Below are positions 20,403 to 30,597 of a DNA stretch of 64,000 bases, one piece after another. Each line of letters opens with the position of its first letter. The first letter of the stretch is position 1. The translations under genes were made by a program, and so were the position numbers. The notes beneath the pieces are model-generated. The model was not told where the DNA came from, searched no databases, and saw only the letters and a list, made by a program, of their open reading frames with translations. Source of the DNA: Pectobacterium carotovorum (lineage in GTDB: Bacteria; Pseudomonadota; Gammaproteobacteria; Enterobacterales; Enterobacteriaceae); the NCBI RefSeq assembly GCF_900129615.1, contig NZ_FQWI01000015.1, positions 1 through 64,000 on the forward strand, in the 5' to 3' direction.

Positions 20403-20918
20403 ATGCCGTTACTAGACAGCTTTACCGTTGACCATACCCGTATGGCCGCACCCGCAGTTCGGGTCGCTAAAACCATGAAAACCCCTCATGGCGACAATAT
20501 CACTGTATTTGATCTGCGCTTCTGCCGTCCGAACATCGAAGTCATGCCAGAGCGCGGTATCCATACGCTAGAGCACCTGTTTGCTGGCTTTATGCGCGAT
20601 CATTTAAACGGTGATGGCGTTGAAATTATCGACATTTCTCCGATGGGATGCCGTACCGGTTTCTACATGAGCCTGATTGGTACGCCGGACGAGCAACGCG
20701 TTGCTGATTCCTGGAAAGCGGCGATGGCGGATGTTCTGAAAGTGACTGACCAGCGTAAAATTCCTGAGCTGAACGAATTCCAGTGTGGCACCTATGAGAT
20801 GCACTCACTGAAGGAAGCGCAGGAGATTGCTCAGCACATAGTGGATCACGATATTGGTATCAACCAAAATGACGATCTGGCGCTGCCGAAAGATAAACTG
20901 GCCGAGCTACATATCTAG
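20403..20918 (+). CDS. luxS: S-ribosylhomocysteine lyase (autoinducer-2 synthase)
   Basis: 171 residues, full length. The metal ligands are His54 and His58 in HTLEH and a Cys in CGTYEM (about 128). It splits S-ribosylhomocysteine into homocysteine and DPD, the precursor of AI-2, as part of the activated methyl cycle. Strong Shine-Dalgarno AGGAGG. The gshA-luxS order is enterobacterial. Ends in a strong terminator. Confidence 0.99.
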   Translation: MPLLDSFTVDHTRMAAPAVRVAKTMKTPHGDNITVFDLRFCRPNIEVMPERGIHTLEHLFAGFMRDHLNGDGVEIIDISPMGCRTGFYMSLIGTPDEQRVADSWKAAMADVLKVTDQRKIPELNEFQCGTYEMHSLKEAQEIAQHIVDHDIGINQNDDLALPKDKLAELHI

Positions 20919-20940
20919 CTTGTTGGATAGGCGCAGATAA

Positions 20941-20973
20941 AAAAGAGAGCCGAACGTTGGCTCTCTTTTTTTG
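20941..20973. terminator. bidirectional terminator between luxS and ypjD
   Basis: AAAAGAGAGCC and GGCTCTCTTTTTTT form an 11-bp stem with T-runs in both directions. It ends both luxS and the convergent ypjD. Confidence 0.88.
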
Positions 20974-20987
20974 TGCTAGTGAATGTG

Positions 20988-21782
20988 TCAGACCGCGAGG
21001 AAGTGCTGTATAACACGGCTGCCGAAGTAGGACAGCGTCAGCATCAGTGCGCCGATCAGGCTGAACCAGACGACGCGCCGTCCCCGCCATCCTTCATGGT
21101 AATGTCCCCAGAGCAACAGAATATAGATGAACCAGGCAAACAGGGAGAACACGGCCTTGTGCAGATTCTCTTTGTTATCGATCAAGTCATCCATATAAAA
21201 CAAACCAGTACAGAGCGTCAGCGTGAGCAGAATGACGCCAATCTGTGTGATGTGAAACATCTTGCGCTCAATACCCATCAGCGGCGGCATGTCAGCGGCA
21301 AATCCCAGCTTTTTATTCTTGAGCAGATAATCAAGCCAGGCGAGTTGAAGCGCATAAAGGGCTGCAATTAACAGCGTTGCATAGGAGAAAAGGGCCAGGC
21401 CGATATGGATCATCAAGCCCGGTGATGCTTCCAGATGCGTAATAAATTCACTCGGCATGAAGCTGGCGAAGGCCAGATTGATCAGCGCAAAGGTATAGAC
21501 GATAGGAAGAATAAACCAGCCGCGATCGCGCGTGGCGACAAACGTCATCACCGTACAGATGATGAGGCTGACCAGTGAACCGATATTCAGCAAGCTAAGG
21601 TTTTGGCCGACCTGAACATCGAAAATGCGTTGATAGAGCGCCACCGCATGACAAATTAGCGCAGCGCTGGCCGAGAGTATTGCCAGCCGACGATATGCAC
21701 TGTTCTTGCGCAGCAGACTGGGGATAATCAGTCCGAGGCTGAGTGTGTAGGCGACAAGCGCCACAATAGCGAAAACAGACAT
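20988..21782 (-). CDS. ypjD: inner-membrane protein YpjD (cytochrome c assembly/CcsA-like)
   Basis: 264 residues with about eight membrane segments. The CcsA-like family is recognised by its length, hydrophobic pattern and the conserved His/Trp-bearing segments (HIGLALFSYATLLIAALYALQLAWLDY, LFAWFIYILLLWGHYHEGWRGRR). Enterobacterial YpjD/CorE has been tied to metal or haem handling, not firmly. It faces away from ffh, as in E. coli. Confidence 0.88.
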   Translation of the reverse strand: MSVFAIVALVAYTLSLGLIIPSLLRKNSAYRRLAILSASAALICHAVALYQRIFDVQVGQNLSLLNIGSLVSLIICTVMTFVATRDRGWFILPIVYTFALINLAFASFMPSEFITHLEASPGLMIHIGLALFSYATLLIAALYALQLAWLDYLLKNKKLGFAADMPPLMGIERKMFHITQIGVILLTLTLCTGLFYMDDLIDNKENLHKAVFSLFAWFIYILLLWGHYHEGWRGRRVVWFSLIGALMLTLSYFGSRVIQHFLAV

Positions 21783-21951
21783 ACAAATAGGTTATTAAAT
21801 ATCAACTAGGTAAAATAGAGAATCAGTATAGCGTTAGTCGCCGTGGGCACCAACAGTTCTCCATCAGCAGCGCTGAGATCGTTGCCGCTTTTGTGTATAA
21901 TCTCTTCCATTCGTGTCGCGCTGGCGGCCTGTCTTACGTTGAGCATGAGAT

Positions 21952-23313
21952 ATGTTTGAAAATTTAACCGATCGACTCTCGCGCACATTGCGCAATATCA
22001 GCGGCCGCGGGCGGTTGACTGAAGAAAACATTAAAGAAACGCTGCGTGAAGTGCGTATGGCATTGCTGGAAGCCGACGTCGCGTTACCCGTGGTGCGTGA
22101 TTTTATCAATCGTGTAAAAGAGCGTGCTGTTGGGCATGAGGTCAACAAAAGCCTGACGCCGGGCCAAGAGTTCGTCAAGATTGTTAAGAATGAACTCGTC
22201 AGCGCAATGGGTGAAATTAACGCCGAGCTGAATCTTGCCGCACAGCCGCCTGCGGTTGTTCTGATGGCCGGTCTGCAAGGTGCGGGTAAAACGACCAGCG
22301 TGGGCAAGCTGGGTAAATTCCTGCGCGAAAAGCATAAGAAAAAAGTGCTGGTGGTTTCAGCTGACGTTTATCGCCCTGCGGCGATTAAACAGTTGGAAAC
22401 ATTGGCAGAGCAGGTGGGGGTCGATTTCTTCCCGTCAGACGTGCAGGAAAAGCCGCTTGCTATCGTACAACGTGCGTTACAGCACGCTAAGCTGAAGTTC
22501 TACGATGTCTTGTTAGTCGATACCGCGGGTCGTCTCCACGTTGACGATGCGATGATGGACGAAATCAAACAGGTTCACGCGGCGATTAAGCCAGTTGAAA
22601 CGCTGTTTGTGGTTGATGCCATGACGGGGCAGGATGCGGCGAATACGGCGAAAGCCTTTAATGAAGCGCTGCCGCTGACCGGTGTGATCCTCACCAAAAT
22701 TGATGGTGACGCTCGCGGTGGTGCGGCGTTGTCTATCCGCCATATTACTGGCAAGCCAATTAAATTCCTCGGTGTCGGCGAAAAAACCGAAGCGTTGGAG
22801 CCGTTCTACCCTGAGCGCGTTGCCTCGCGAATTCTCGGTATGGGCGATGTGCTTTCACTGATTGAAGATATTGAAAGCAAGGTCGATCGTACACAGGCAG
22901 AAAAGCTTGCCAACAAGCTGAAGAAGGGCGATGGGTTTGATTTGACCGATTTCCTGGATCAGCTCAAGCAGATGCGCAATATGGGCGGCATGGCAAGCAT
23001 GATGAGCAAGATGCCGGGCATGGGCCAACTGCCTGATAATGTTAAGTCACAAATGGATGACAAGGTGCTGGTGCGTATGGAGGCGATCATTAATTCGATG
23101 ACGCGTCAGGAGCGTGCCAAACCTGAGATTATTAAAGGATCGCGTAAACGTCGTATCGCGCAGGGTTCTGGTATGCAGGTACAGGACGTGAACCGTCTTC
23201 TGAAACAGTTCGATGATATGCAACGAATGATGAAGAAGATGAAAAACGGCGGTCTGGCGAAAATGATGCGCGGTATGAAAGGGATGATGCCACCTGGATT
23301 CCCGGGGCGTTAA
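21952..23313 (+). CDS. ffh: signal recognition particle protein Ffh
   Basis: 453 residues, same length and near-identical sequence to E. coli Ffh. N domain, G domain with GLQGAGKTT (about 107-115), DTAGR and TKIDGDARGG, then the Met-rich M domain (MRNMGGMASMMSKMPGMGQLP... ending in MMPPGFPGR). It binds 4.5S RNA and delivers nascent inner-membrane proteins to FtsY. Confidence 0.99.
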   Translation: MFENLTDRLSRTLRNISGRGRLTEENIKETLREVRMALLEADVALPVVRDFINRVKERAVGHEVNKSLTPGQEFVKIVKNELVSAMGEINAELNLAAQPPAVVLMAGLQGAGKTTSVGKLGKFLREKHKKKVLVVSADVYRPAAIKQLETLAEQVGVDFFPSDVQEKPLAIVQRALQHAKLKFYDVLLVDTAGRLHVDDAMMDEIKQVHAAIKPVETLFVVDAMTGQDAANTAKAFNEALPLTGVILTKIDGDARGGAALSIRHITGKPIKFLGVGEKTEALEPFYPERVASRILGMGDVLSLIEDIESKVDRTQAEKLANKLKKGDGFDLTDFLDQLKQMRNMGGMASMMSKMPGMGQLPDNVKSQMDDKVLVRMEAIINSMTRQERAKPEIIKGSRKRRIAQGSGMQVQDVNRLLKQFDDMQRMMKKMKNGGLAKMMRGMKGMMPPGFPGR

Positions 23314-23415
23314 TCACCGAAATCGATGGTGTAGAGAAACTCTTGGCGTGATTATACGCTTTAGATTGCTTTTTGCGCCAAAATGAGTAAAATTTTCGGG
23401 CTTTTTATATGACAT

Positions 23416-23452
23416 ACTGGGCTCCGTTCCTCGATGGGGCCCAGTTGTTTTA
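23416..23452 (+). terminator. leader hairpin before rpsP, possible attenuator
   Basis: ACTGGGCTCC pairs with GGGGCCCAGT (23416-23445, G-U pairs allowed), followed by TGTTTTATT, only 18 bases before the rpsP ATG. It can terminate ffh read-through, or act in the rpsP leader if the promoter (about 23370-23405) lies before it. Confidence 0.55.
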
Positions 23453-23470
23453 TTCACTAAAGAGGATGTT

Positions 23471-23719
23471 ATGGTAACAATTCGTTTGGCACGTGGCGGC
23501 GCGAAAAAACGCCCCTTCTATCAAGTAGTCGTGACCGATAGCCGCAATGCGCGTGATGGTCGTTTCATCGAGCGCGTAGGTTTCTTCAACCCAATCGCAT
23601 CTGGTCAAGCAGAAGCCCTGCGTCTGGATCTGGACCGTATCGAGCATTGGCTTGGTCTGGGTGCAACTGTGTCTGATCGCGTATCTTCGCTGATCAAAGA
23701 CGCTAAAAAAGCAGCATAA
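23471..23719 (+). CDS. rpsP: 30S ribosomal protein S16
   Basis: 82 residues, canonical S16 ([30 protein letters not shown]). AGAGG precedes the start. First gene of the rpsP-rimM-trmD-rplS operon. Binds 16S rRNA early in 30S assembly. Confidence 0.99.
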   Translation: MVTIRLARGGAKKRPFYQVVVTDSRNARDGRFIERVGFFNPIASGQAEALRLDLDRIEHWLGLGATVSDRVSSLIKDAKKAA

Positions 23720-23737
23720 CCTGTTGCGGTGGTGATA

Positions 23738-24286
23738 ATGAGCAATCAACTCAGCCCAAAACCTCCTGTTAACCCGATTGTGATGGGGAAGATAGGGTCG
23801 GCATATGGCATCCGAGGTTGGCTCAGAGTGTTTTCATCCACCGAAGATGCCGAGAGCATTTTTGATTATCAACCTTGGTTCATCCAGAGTAAAAGCGGTT
23901 GGCAGCTTGTCGAGATTGAAGGCTGGAAGTATCACAATCAGGATCTGATCATCAAAGTGAAAGGTGCTGATGACCGTGATGCGGCTAATTTACTGACTAA
24001 TTGTGAAATTGTCGTAGATTCGTCACAACTGCCCGATCTGGGCGAAGGTGATTATTACTGGAAGGATCTTATTGGCTGTCAGGTCGTGACCGTAACGGGT
24101 TATGAGTTAGGTAAAATCATCGACATGATGGAAACCGGCTCGAACGATGTGATGGTAATAAAGGCCAACCTGAAAGATGCCTTCGGAGTCAAGGAACGGC
24201 TGGTTCCGTTCCTCACCGAACAGGTTGTTAAGCGCGTCGACCTTTCTGCTCAAACTATTGAAGTAGATTGGGATCCTGGTTTTTGA
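23738..24286 (+). CDS. rimM: 16S rRNA processing protein RimM
   Basis: 182 residues. The PRC-barrel family order is clear: [21 protein letters not shown] (N-terminal), [20 protein letters not shown] and [15 protein letters not shown] (PRC-barrel). It helps mature the 30S head around S19. The start at ATG 23738 (MSNQLSP) aligns with E. coli; the in-frame GTG at 23729 is less likely. 18 bases after rpsP. Confidence 0.97.
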   Translation: MSNQLSPKPPVNPIVMGKIGSAYGIRGWLRVFSSTEDAESIFDYQPWFIQSKSGWQLVEIEGWKYHNQDLIIKVKGADDRDAANLLTNCEIVVDSSQLPDLGEGDYYWKDLIGCQVVTVTGYELGKIIDMMETGSNDVMVIKANLKDAFGVKERLVPFLTEQVVKRVDLSAQTIEVDWDPGF

Positions 24287-24324
24287 ACTCTGAATCGACC
24301 AGTAGTACCCAGCGGAACGAGACT

Positions 24325-25080
24325 ATGTGGATTGGGGTGATTAGCCTGTTTCCAGAGATGTTCCGGGCAATTACTGATTACGGAGTCACTGGCCGGGCAG
24401 TTAAAAATGGCCTGCTGAACGTACAGTATTGGAGTCCTCGTGATTTCACTTACGATCGGCATCGCACCGTGGACGACCGGCCTTATGGCGGCGGCCCCGG
24501 AATGCTGATGATGGTGCAACCTTTACGGGATGCGATCCACGCAGCAAAAGCAGCGGCAGGCGAAGGCGTGAAAGTGATTTATTTATCACCTCAGGGCCGT
24601 AAATTAGATCAGCAAGGCGTACATCAACTCGCTACGAACCAGAAGATGATTCTGGTCTGTGGACGGTACGAAGGGATTGATGAGCGCGTAATTAAAACCG
24701 AAATCGATGAAGAATGGTCGATAGGAGATTACGTACTCAGCGGTGGGGAACTGCCAGCGATGACCCTGATTGACTCCGTTGCCCGCTTTATACCGGGCGT
24801 TCTGGGGCATCAGGCTTCAGCAGAAGAAGATTCTTTTGCTGATGGATTGCTGGATTGTCCTCATTTCACTCGCCCTGAAATACTGGAAGGCATGGACGTT
24901 CCGGCAGTGTTACTGTCTGGCAACCATGCAGAAATACGCCGCTGGCGATTGAAGCAGTCGCTGGGCCGAACCTGGCTTAGAAGACCTGAACTTCTGAAAA
25001 GCCTAGCTCTGACTGACGAGCAAACAAGGTTGCTGGCTGAGTTCCAACGTGAATATCAGTCTGAGCAACAAGAGTATTAG
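24325..25080 (+). CDS. trmD: tRNA (guanine37-N1)-methyltransferase
   Basis: 251 residues, SPOUT fold with a trefoil knot: [41 protein letters not shown]. It makes m1G37 in tRNAs reading CNN codons, preventing frameshifts. The start ATG 24325 ([13 protein letters not shown]) matches E. coli; the longer frame from 24268 overlaps rimM. Third gene of the operon. Confidence 0.98.
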   Translation: MWIGVISLFPEMFRAITDYGVTGRAVKNGLLNVQYWSPRDFTYDRHRTVDDRPYGGGPGMLMMVQPLRDAIHAAKAAAGEGVKVIYLSPQGRKLDQQGVHQLATNQKMILVCGRYEGIDERVIKTEIDEEWSIGDYVLSGGELPAMTLIDSVARFIPGVLGHQASAEEDSFADGLLDCPHFTRPEILEGMDVPAVLLSGNHAEIRRWRLKQSLGRTWLRRPELLKSLALTDEQTRLLAEFQREYQSEQQEY

Positions 25081-25128
25081 GTGGTTACGCCGGTTTGACC
25101 TGGCGAACCCAACTATCAGTTTACCTAG

Positions 25129-25518
<390 letters not shown>

Positions 25519-25530
25519 GTTTATTTTTCA

Positions 25531-25562
25531 AAAGCCTAGCGTAATAGCTGGGCTTTTTTTTA
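25531..25562 (+). terminator. phage-supplied terminator for rplS
   Basis: AAGCCTAGC-GTAATA-GCTGGGCTT followed by eight T. It lies inside the prophage side of attL and replaces the host terminator displaced to 59187. Confidence 0.85.
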
Positions 25563-25568
25563 TTTAAA

Positions 25569-25592
25569 TGGCGGCAAAGTGGCGGCAGAGAA
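25569..25592. repeat. 24-bp repeat near attL, candidate integrase arm site
   Basis: Starts TGGCGGCAAAGTGGCGGC and is identical to 59023-59046 at the other end. Each copy holds two TGGCGGCA units 11 bases apart, with a related unit (GTGGCGAC) just after the left copy. Position and tandem form fit arm-type integrase sites. Confidence 0.5.
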
Positions 25593-25612
25593 AAAGCAGT
25601 GGCGACGGATAG

Positions 25613-25641
25613 GTAAAAGAAAACCCGCTTTCGCGGGCTTT
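25613..25641 (-). terminator. terminator of the late D-ogr operon
   Basis: On the minus strand AGCCCGC-GAAA-GCGGGTT is followed by TTCTTTT, a few bases after the ogr stop codon. It faces the rplS terminator region. Confidence 0.8.
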
Positions 25642-25652
25642 AGGTTGTTGTG

Positions 25653-25871
25653 TTAAATCCAGAGTGCTCCCTGATTCGACCGATCAGGATGTGGCGGGAC
25701 GGGCTTAACATCGCCCGGCGTCATAATAATATCTGCTATGGTTTCCATTGATTTGAATGTGCAACCGCAGTTGATATTCTGGCACTGGTGATAACGTTCT
25801 TTTGTCTTGTTCGTAATGTAGCGACTGGATCTCGCGTGTGCTGCATTTTGGCAGAGTGGGCAATGCATCAT
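25653..25871 (-). CDS. ogr: Ogr/Delta late-gene activator, zinc finger
   Basis: 72 residues, the size of P2 Ogr. Zinc-binding cysteines CPLC (4, 7) and CQNINC (C30, C35) with the Ogr sequence style MHCPLC...SRYITNKTKERYHQCQNINCG. It activates P2 late promoters by contacting the RNA polymerase alpha subunit. Last gene of the tail operon, next to attL as in P2. ATG 25871 has AAGG about 11 bases upstream; a second ATG follows directly. Confidence 0.95.
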   Translation of the reverse strand: MMHCPLCQNAAHARSSRYITNKTKERYHQCQNINCGCTFKSMETIADIIMTPGDVKPVPPHPDRSNQGALWI

Positions 25872-25958
25872 TTCGTAAATCGCCTTATCGTCCTGTCTGG
25901 TTTATATTGCCAATCATATCACTTTATTCGATTTTTCAAATATTGATTTGAAAATGAA

Positions 25959-27119
25959 TTACTGATCACTTCCCTCATATTCAACATCAGACAGCAGCAC
26001 TTCCAGCTCCAGCGCGGTAACGTACCCTGAATTACTCAAACTGTGCGTCACTTTTGAGATTGTCCATTCCTGCTCGTCGATCACCTGTTTAAATCCGCTC
26101 ACCTGAACAGGCGTTTCCGGGAACAGGTCAGCGCGCCCCATTGCCAGCGTGATAGAGAATTCAGCGACACCACGCTGGAGTTTGTTCCACTTTGCCTGTG
26201 CGGCACGCATGGCCTGTGCCTTAGTCGCAAAAACCGTGGTCAGCGCCAGCACGTTTTCATCGGTGCCAACCAGATAATCCCCCTCACGGGCTTCTTGCTC
26301 CTTCTTTGCCTTTTTCGCTTTAGGATGCGGCTTCTGTGGTTGTGCTCCCTGATGCAATAACACTTTTTTCTGACGTTTTACCTTTACCGTTTTCGGCTTT
26401 TCAGGCTGCGGCTCTTTGGTATGCAGCCAGCTTGCCGTTACGCCTGTGTACGCGCCCCGGTCAGCCAGACTAAAACTGTGCTGATCGCCGTCGCTGCGTT
26501 CAATCATCTGTTGCGGGATGGGTTTGCCGCTGGCCGTCTTCCCCGTTCCGGGACGGATAAACAGCAAACGCCCGGCCTTGATTGCCACGATTGCCCCGTT
26601 GCGCTCAGCCAGCCGGGTAATAAATACCGCGTCGGTTTCCTGCGTCTGGTCGATGTGCGGAATTTTTATCCCGGCAAAACCATCGGCCAGCATTGGTGCA
26701 AGGTTGTTACGTTTCGCCACCTGTTCAACAATCGCCCCCAGCGTGGTGTCGTGATACGACAGTTCACGCCGGGAGTTAAGCGACCCGCGAAAATCGGCAC
26801 TCCGCGCCCGGATGGTCAGCGTATCGGGTGTACCACGGTGCTCTATTTCATCCACCGTAAAATCACCTTTGCCGATCAGCGCTTCACCTTCCCAGCCCAA
26901 AAATACCGACAGCACCGCGCCCCGGCGGGGCAACTGCAACAGCCCGTCGCTGTCGTCCAGCTCGATGTCGAGCTGGTCGGCCTCAAAGCCCCGGTTATCG
27001 GTCAGGCTGAGTGACAGCAGGCGCGGACTGATAACGGTCGTGATGTCCTGCTCATTCAGGCGCAGCAGGTACGCCGGGGCAGTCTTACTGCCTGCACGAA
27101 CGTTCAGCGGATTAATCAT
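25959..27119 (-). CDS. D: late control protein D (baseplate/tail hub)
   Basis: 386 residues against 387 for P2 gpD, a gp27-like hub protein at the tail tip. Phage GPD motifs are present (LDIELDDSDGLLQLPRRGAVLSVFLGWEG, FTVDEIEHRGTPDTLTIRA). A Lys/Pro-rich linker (residues about 240-275, EPQPEKPKTVKVKRQKK) interrupts the domain. Its start overlaps the U stop by 4 bases. Confidence 0.95.
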   Translation of the reverse strand: MINPLNVRAGSKTAPAYLLRLNEQDITTVISPRLLSLSLTDNRGFEADQLDIELDDSDGLLQLPRRGAVLSVFLGWEGEALIGKGDFTVDEIEHRGTPDTLTIRARSADFRGSLNSRRELSYHDTTLGAIVEQVAKRNNLAPMLADGFAGIKIPHIDQTQETDAVFITRLAERNGAIVAIKAGRLLFIRPGTGKTASGKPIPQQMIERSDGDQHSFSLADRGAYTGVTASWLHTKEPQPEKPKTVKVKRQKKVLLHQGAQPQKPHPKAKKAKKEQEAREGDYLVGTDENVLALTTVFATKAQAMRAAQAKWNKLQRGVAEFSITLAMGRADLFPETPVQVSGFKQVIDEQEWTISKVTHSLSNSGYVTALELEVLLSDVEYEGSDQ

Positions 27120-27601
27120 GCGAATAATCCCCCGATAGCGGATTGCGCCCGGTTAGCCATTTCCCCAGCGTTGCCGATCAAGCTGTCAGCTTGCTGGCGT
27201 AAATCGCCCAGCATGGCAGACAGCGACGAGTCTACGCGGGTCAGCGTGACGGTGAACTCAATCCGCCGGGCGCGGCCATCGGGGAAAAAGTCGCTTTCCG
27301 CCTGGCTGATACTGTTCACCACAAACACGCCGTAAATGGTGCCACCGCCCCCAATCAGCGGCCATGCGCGCCCCTGATCGGCCATCGTCTCCAGCATCAA
27401 CAATGACAGTGTGCCGCCTGTGATTTCCGGCAGCAGCTCACCCGACAGCGTGATTTTCTCATCTTCAACGCCTAAAAACTGCAACGCCGGACGCTGACCG
27501 ACGCGGCTGTTTGACGGCCAGCGATAATCAACGTTGCGCTGCATGTTCTGGTAGGGCAGGGTCTGGAGCTGGAACACAAACAGCCCTAACGTGAGCATCA
27601 T
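27116..27601 (-). CDS. U: tail protein U
   Basis: 161 residues against 159 for P2 gpU, the tail terminator-type protein. The start is at ATG 27601 (MMLTLGLFVFQ), directly after GGGAGGTG; a longer open frame to 27769 runs into T and lacks family sequence. The core PALQFLGVEDEKITLSGELLPEITGG is typical. Lies between T and D. Confidence 0.94.
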   Translation of the reverse strand: MMLTLGLFVFQLQTLPYQNMQRNVDYRWPSNSRVGQRPALQFLGVEDEKITLSGELLPEITGGTLSLLMLETMADQGRAWPLIGGGGTIYGVFVVNSISQAESDFFPDGRARRIEFTVTLTRVDSSLSAMLGDLRQQADSLIGNAGEMANRAQSAIGGLFA

Positions 27602-27602
27602 T

Positions 27603-30431
27603 TTATTCACCTCCCTGATAACTGTACTGACTGAATGCGCGTGACCGCGCCGCTCGTTCCCGCTGCTCAAGCTGGCGTGTGACTTCCTGCGCGATGCCTC
27701 TCTCACTCTGTCCGGGCTGGGCAACAATACTGATAGGCGCGTGAATGCTGACCGGGGACGATGCGGCACTGGTCTGAAGCGTCGACGCTATCGGGCGATA
27801 GGCTGACATGTTCATCGTGGCCGATGCCATTGCGGCCGTATCCTGACGGCTGGTGACATTCGCTGAACCCGCCGCAATGTCCGGCGTACTCACACCGCTG
27901 TATCGGGATGCAATCGCCTTTGCGTCGTTGCCCTGTGGTGTCGGTGCTCGGCTCACGCCCACTTTCAGCGCGGCAGCTTCTTCCGGCGGCAGGATACTGT
28001 CAGCAGTCGTCAGATTCTTCGATTTCTCGTCAACCAGCCCCAGCTTTTCAAGCAGCCACGACACTCCAGATTTCAGCGACTCCAGCGGGTTCATGATGAT
28101 GTTAAGCCCGCTTGCCAGCGCCTCACCAAAGCGTTTCCCCATACTGGCCGCACAGTCCAGCTCGGCGGCAGTGGATTTGACGGGCGTCAGCAGGTCACCA
28201 AACCAACCAAACAGCGCCTTGATTTTGTCACCTATCCACGTAAAGACGGGCTGGAGCGGCTCAAACGCCGCAATAATCGGCGCACTGGCCGCAACAAACC
28301 CTTCCACCACGCCGCCGATAAAAGCCTGAATCGGCTCCCAGTATTTCCAGATAAGCAGCGCGCCGCCGACCAGTGCCGCGACGGCTATCCCGACAGTCGA
28401 CAGCAGGACGCCTAACGCACTGCTAACCAGCGTAATCCCGGTGCGCAGCAGCGCCAGCGGTGACGTCACCAGCCACATCAGCACGCGTGCAAAGCCCGAC
28501 ATGGCACCCCGGATAACAGCCAGTGGATTACTGACCGCCCCGAATACCGAGGTCAGCGCAGAGGCTCCGGCACGTAGCAGCATCAACGGCGACTTTGCCA
28601 GCCAGACGATCATGCCGCCGAGGCGGCTTAATCCCCCTGACAGCGGAGTGATGCCGCGTGTTCCGGCGAACCGTAATCCGGCACTCAGTAAACCCGCTCC
28701 GCCAATTAATGCGTTAATCCCGCTCATGACAGGCCACGCAACCAGCCCCAGCCCGCCCAGCACCGTAATTAACGCCGTGGCAGCGCCACCCACCATGACT
28801 ATCTGCCGCGTCAGCTCCGGATTAGCCTTGACCCATTCATTGACGCGGGTTAGCCATTCCGTCGCGGCCTGCGTCAGTTTACGCAGCGCGCCGTCATCGT
28901 CATTGAACAGGTTAAAGCGCAGGCTGGACATTGCCCCCTGTAGCCGTCCGATATCCCCTTCGAGGTTATCGCGCAGGGTATCGCCCATGCGGTCAGCCGC
29001 CCCGGACACGTCACCGAGCTTGTTTTCAGCTCCGGCCAGCGCTGACAGGAATTTCGGTATCTGGTCAATCGACAGGTCTTCAATCGGCGTACCAAACAGG
29101 GCTATCGCAGCATTGGCGCGCTCTGCCGGGTCTTTGATTTTCAGCAGCCCGTTGGCGGTTTTCTGCATTGCCGCCCGCGCCTTATCGCCGCCGCTGGCGA
29201 TGGCGGTAGACATTTTGGCGGCATTGAGTCCGGCAGCGTCATAGGCTTCAATGCTGGCCTTTGACATGTCCGACCCGCGAATGCTGAACTCTTTCACCGC
29301 GTCGCCTGTCTTGTCCAGCGCAAACTTGCCTTGCTGCGCCATGTCCACTAACAGTGTCATGGCTTCCGATCCGCTGAATCCCATGTTGCGGAAGTGGGTC
29401 GAATATTCGTGCAGGATTTCCGGCAGTTCGCCGCGCATCTGCGCAGACACGCGCTGCATCCCGGATACCATCAAGTCAAACGCCTCGTCGCTGTTCTTCG
29501 CAAGGCCGTTTTTCATCATGATGGCGGCTATCTGGATGCTCTCGGTTGCATCGCCGCCGAGCGCCGTTTGTATGTCCAGCGCCTTACGCGATATCCGCGC
29601 CAGCTCGGTTTCACCCACATTACCCAGCGTACCCAATGTGCTACGCACAGCGGCCACCGCGTCCGCTATCTGAGTGAGATCGTTACTCACACCCGAGGCG
29701 TTAACCTCTTTGATAACGCGGGTGTACTGTTCGCCGTCGGCGGCGTTCCCGCCCGTCTGTGCGGCGATGCGCGCCCCGTGTCCGTCGGCCTGTACCGACG
29801 GTGCAATCAGGCGGCTTTCGGCATACAGTGCAGCGGAACCGAGGCCAAACGCCGCCGCACTGGTATTACGCACCCCGGCGGTAATTTCCTTGCCTTTCTC
29901 ATAGCGCTGTTTGACGGCGTTCAGTTTTTCCTGTTGCTGACTGACGCGGGAAAGCGCGGCGCGCTGCTGGTCAAGCTGCGTCGTTGTCTGAGTAATATTC
30001 GTGCGTAATTTACGCTCCGCGCCGGACAGGTTGCGCGTGCTGATGCCTGCCTGATCTAACTCGGTACGCTGGCGCTGTACCGACTGGCGCAGTTGGCCAT
30101 ACTCCGTTTTTAGCGTAGCGGCCTGACGTTTCGCCCGCTCCAGCGTCTGCGCCTGCCGTTTGGTGGGATTTTCGCTATTGCGCAACTCTGCCGACAGCCC
30201 GGCGGCTTTCGCCTGCGCCTGCTGGAGTGCTGCGCCTGTTTCGGTGAGCTGGCTTTTTGCCTTGCGGAAACCGTCGATACGCCCGGCCTGTGTTTCCAGC
30301 GTTTTTAACTGGTCTTTTGAATCACGGATCTCACCCGACAGCTTTTTACTGGCGGTTTGCACCGCTTTAAACGGGCGCGTTGCGTTATCCACGGCCTTGA
30401 GCAAAACGCTTAACTGTAGATTGTTACTCAT
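27603..30431 (-). CDS. T: tail tape measure protein T
   Basis: 942 residues. Coiled-coil N-terminal third (residues 15-200, rich in Gln/Ala/Lys), the PhageMin tail core (about 210-450, VQADGHGARIAAQTGGNAADGEQY), a long hydrophobic middle (about 540-740) with several membrane-like stretches, and an Ala/Ser-rich C-terminus. It sets tail length and is ejected at infection. The start MSNNLQLSVLL at 30431 fits the family; an ATG 6 bases earlier is possible. Overlaps the E' end by 8 bases. Confidence 0.95.
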   Translation of the reverse strand: MSNNLQLSVLLKAVDNATRPFKAVQTASKKLSGEIRDSKDQLKTLETQAGRIDGFRKAKSQLTETGAALQQAQAKAAGLSAELRNSENPTKRQAQTLERAKRQAATLKTEYGQLRQSVQRQRTELDQAGISTRNLSGAERKLRTNITQTTTQLDQQRAALSRVSQQQEKLNAVKQRYEKGKEITAGVRNTSAAAFGLGSAALYAESRLIAPSVQADGHGARIAAQTGGNAADGEQYTRVIKEVNASGVSNDLTQIADAVAAVRSTLGTLGNVGETELARISRKALDIQTALGGDATESIQIAAIMMKNGLAKNSDEAFDLMVSGMQRVSAQMRGELPEILHEYSTHFRNMGFSGSEAMTLLVDMAQQGKFALDKTGDAVKEFSIRGSDMSKASIEAYDAAGLNAAKMSTAIASGGDKARAAMQKTANGLLKIKDPAERANAAIALFGTPIEDLSIDQIPKFLSALAGAENKLGDVSGAADRMGDTLRDNLEGDIGRLQGAMSSLRFNLFNDDDGALRKLTQAATEWLTRVNEWVKANPELTRQIVMVGGAATALITVLGGLGLVAWPVMSGINALIGGAGLLSAGLRFAGTRGITPLSGGLSRLGGMIVWLAKSPLMLLRAGASALTSVFGAVSNPLAVIRGAMSGFARVLMWLVTSPLALLRTGITLVSSALGVLLSTVGIAVAALVGGALLIWKYWEPIQAFIGGVVEGFVAASAPIIAAFEPLQPVFTWIGDKIKALFGWFGDLLTPVKSTAAELDCAASMGKRFGEALASGLNIIMNPLESLKSGVSWLLEKLGLVDEKSKNLTTADSILPPEEAAALKVGVSRAPTPQGNDAKAIASRYSGVSTPDIAAGSANVTSRQDTAAMASATMNMSAYRPIASTLQTSAASSPVSIHAPISIVAQPGQSERGIAQEVTRQLEQRERAARSRAFSQYSYQGGE

Positions 30432-30597
30432 TGGCATACCCGCTGCGTTTCAGCGCCTTGTCGCGCCACAGGATCAATTCGGTGAGGGTCATCGGGTACA
30501 GCTCAGATGGTGGCCAGTGAAAAATCACCGCGATATCCGCCATCAGCTCATCAACACTCAGGCTTCGGGGGAGGTTCCCTGTTGCGATTTCGGCGTC
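30424..30597 (-). CDS. E': E' extension, read by -1 frameshift from E
   Basis: From the slip site at 30597-30603 the -1 frame stays open to TAA at 30424-30426, adding about 57 residues (ending SVDELMADIAVIFHWPPSEL... to RSGYANE). The fusion E+E' would be about 143 residues, as in P2 (142). Such paired products act as tail assembly chaperones on the tape measure, encoded just before T as here. The extension has no good start of its own. Confidence 0.88.
   Translation of the reverse strand, partial: DAEIATGNLPRSLSVDELMADIAVIFHWPPSELYPMTLTELILWRDKALKRSGYANE

Noticed and set aside
26421-27014. Long + strand open frames opposite D and T
   Set aside because: They lie antisense to well-matched P2 genes, lack ribosome sites and have no family sequence; the GC-rich codon pattern of the real gene explains them.
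27602-27769. Upstream extension of U
   Set aside because: Runs through the end of T and has no U-like sequence; GGGAGGTG points to the start at 27601.
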